Assembly (NCBI GenBank): GCA_037442005.1
Contig: JBBIRA010000004.1
Location: forward strand, 31,470 to 95,469
Source of the DNA: Leptospirillum sp037442005
GTDB taxonomy: Bacteria > Nitrospirota > Leptospirillia > Leptospirillales > Leptospirillaceae
Length of the DNA: 64,000 nt
Reading direction: 5' to 3'
Positions 62,819 to 64,000 of the stretch are shown piece by piece (within the stretch, counting starts at the first letter, position 1; each line of letters starts with the position of its first letter). The notes below the pieces were generated by a model, which made no database searches, was not told the origin of the DNA, and saw only the letters and a list, made by a program, of their open reading frames with translations. The position numbers were made by a program, and so were the translations under genes.

Positions 62819-63802
62819 TTAATCATGTCCAACCTGACGGGAAACATCAACGGGATGGCCATCATGGAACTTAAGGACTCTTTCAGCTTTTTCCTGATCG
62901 ATCGGGAGCCCCGGCCGGGAGAGCTCCCAGTGTTTGAATGTTTCTCGAAGATCCAGCCCGGGATGATAGGGATCGGGGTGAACCTCCAGGAAGCTTTTTC
63001 CCGTACCTGATTGAAAAAAGAGGATCGGAGCATCCATGATCCGGACCGGAGTTCCCCTCATGACTCCATGAAAGAGTCTTAAAATCGCATTGGCCGGTAA
63101 CCTGATGCATCCATGAGTCGTAAAACCGAAAATGCTGGAGGGTGCATTGGTTCCATGAATTCCGTAACCGGGAATGCTGAGCCCAAGCCAGTATTTTCCC
63201 AAGGGATTGTCCGGTCCGGGAGAGACCCGTTTGAGGACTTTCTCCCCGTGGTATTTCATGTCTCTCTGGATCGATAAGGGAACCACCCAGACTGGATTCG
63301 TCTCTTTCCTTACGAGATGAAAGGTGCCGGCAGGCGTTTTCCACGTGGGCATCCCCAGTGCAACAGGCGTTGAAAGAACAAGCTTACCCCCTTGAAAAAA
63401 GAACAGCCTTTTCTGGGCGATATTAATGACGATACCATCCTGTCCTGTTTTGGGAACAAGATGGCGGTTATCGATGAGCAGGATCTCTCCCGGGAAGATC
63501 CTGTCCGGATGAGATAAATGGTTCATCCGGATCACCGACCGGACAGATACGCCAAACTGTCCCCGGATCGAGAGGAGCATGTCCTTTTTCCGGACGGAAT
63601 AGTGAGTGATCCCTCCGGCCATTTGCCCGGCTTCGATCACCTGGGCCACTTCCCGGGCCGAGGCCTTAAAGGGGACCCCCATCAACAAAAGGCACATAAG
63701 AGAGATGACTCCCAATAAAGCCACCGGTCTTATCGGTCCGGCCATCTGTTTCAAGAGGATGCCCTCGCAAAGAGCTTCTGGAAGTCCGTCTTTTTTTCCC
63801 AT
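62819..63802 (-). CDS. L,D-transpeptidase (LysM + YkuD)
   Basis: A 327-residue cell-wall enzyme that makes 3-3 crosslinks or attaches proteins to peptidoglycan. A membrane segment near residues 25-45 (ALLGVISLMCLLLMGV) is followed by a LysM domain (about 65-110, HYSVRKKDMLLSIRGQFGVS) and a YkuD domain with the catalytic motif HGTNAPSSIFGFTTHGCIRL, including the active Cys. A C-terminal tail of about 75 residues follows. Start is ambiguous: ATG 63829, 63802 or 63745; I use 63802. It precedes the M15 peptidase, and together they suggest crosslink remodelling. Confidence 0.88.
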   Translation of the reverse strand: MGKKDGLPEALCEGILLKQMAGPIRPVALLGVISLMCLLLMGVPFKASAREVAQVIEAGQMAGGITHYSVRKKDMLLSIRGQFGVSVRSVIRMNHLSHPDRIFPGEILLIDNRHLVPKTGQDGIVINIAQKRLFFFQGGKLVLSTPVALGMPTWKTPAGTFHLVRKETNPVWVVPLSIQRDMKYHGEKVLKRVSPGPDNPLGKYWLGLSIPGYGIHGTNAPSSIFGFTTHGCIRLPANAILRLFHGVMRGTPVRIMDAPILFFQSGTGKSFLEVHPDPYHPGLDLRETFKHWELSRPGLPIDQEKAERVLKFHDGHPVDVSRQVGHD

Positions 63803-63959
63803 CCCGTCCATTCTATCATGGCAGGGCATGATCCGCGTGGATCACCGGGTCCGCTCAAAAGATGTTTCGAGGGTCAGGGTCACAAACGAAGGTCTCCTTT
63901 TGTGAGTCTATTATTCATGGGCCGGAGGATCTTGCCGGCAGAAAAGAAAGAATGGGATC

Positions 63960-64000
63960 TTGAGCCTCTCGTTTGATGTTGTCATTATCGGGGCCGGTGC
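63960..64000 (+). CDS. Start of a probable FAD/NAD(P)-binding protein (cut by window edge)
   Basis: From TTG at 63960 the frame reads SLSFDVVIIGAG, the first strand and glycine loop (G-x-G) of a Rossmann dinucleotide-binding domain, as in flavin reductases and oxidoreductases or MnmG. Only 13 codons are visible, so the family cannot be set. Confidence 0.45.
   Translation, partial: MSLSFDVVIIGAG

Overview
The window is a densely coded bacterial chromosome segment with a complete rRNA operon. It probably comes from a Gram-negative, chemolithoautotroph-like member of Nitrospirota, with Leptospirillum the best guess. That guess is inference: it rests on the overall look of the proteins, on outer-membrane barrels and lipoproteins, and on the 16S/23S region, none of which could be compared with a database here. 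Shine-Dalgarno sites of the GGAGG type precede most genes and match the CCTCC at the 16S 3' end.

Layout. 1-6650: two convergent MFS transporters, a decayed IS605-type tnpB tail, the three-gene Anbu / alpha-E / ATP-grasp operon read from a near-perfect sigma-54 promoter, and an outer-membrane protein. 6717-21577: a long forward block of housekeeping genes (clpC-tsaD, argS-tgt-yajC-secD-secF, a 37-residue membrane protein, recJ, rel, fdhE and a 75-residue membrane protein). 21593-26396 (reverse): an Mla-type lipid transport cluster (mlaE, mlaF, a host-attachment-like protein, mlaD, a TPR lipoprotein) and a DUF3105 protein. 26458-33038: a small barrel protein, a sigma-54 activator, cspA with a long leader, a DUF1207-like protein, a broken IS200 transposase, a gspH-gspI-gspJ pseudopilin set and a MerP-like periplasmic protein.

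33043-42287 (reverse): dnaB; an operon of class V aminotransferase, serA and hisZ; a NERD-domain membrane protein; and an orphan peptide-type substrate-binding lipoprotein. 42345-47839 (reverse): rrn operon in the order 16S, tRNA-Ile(GAT), tRNA-Ala(TGC), 23S, 5S, with two tandem sigma-70 promoters and an intrinsic terminator. 47873-57418: a NicO-like metal transporter, a UvrD/Rep helicase, dnaE, accA, an iron-sulfur type trpS and a site-2 protease. 57506-63802: envelope genes (LppC-like lipoprotein activator, AmiC-type amidase, Tat-exported M15 peptidase, L,D-transpeptidase) interrupted by a 55-residue zinc ribbon gene and tRNA-Arg(CCT). A flavoprotein-like gene begins at the right edge.

There is no CRISPR array, prophage or intact mobile element. 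The most interesting points are the sigma-54 promoter on the Anbu operon, an MlaF ATPase with nearly all catalytic motifs changed, a terminator-like hairpin in the cspA leader, another inside the start of hisZ, a tryptophanyl-tRNA synthetase with the exact four-cysteine spacing of the Fe-S type, and several small genes under 60 codons.
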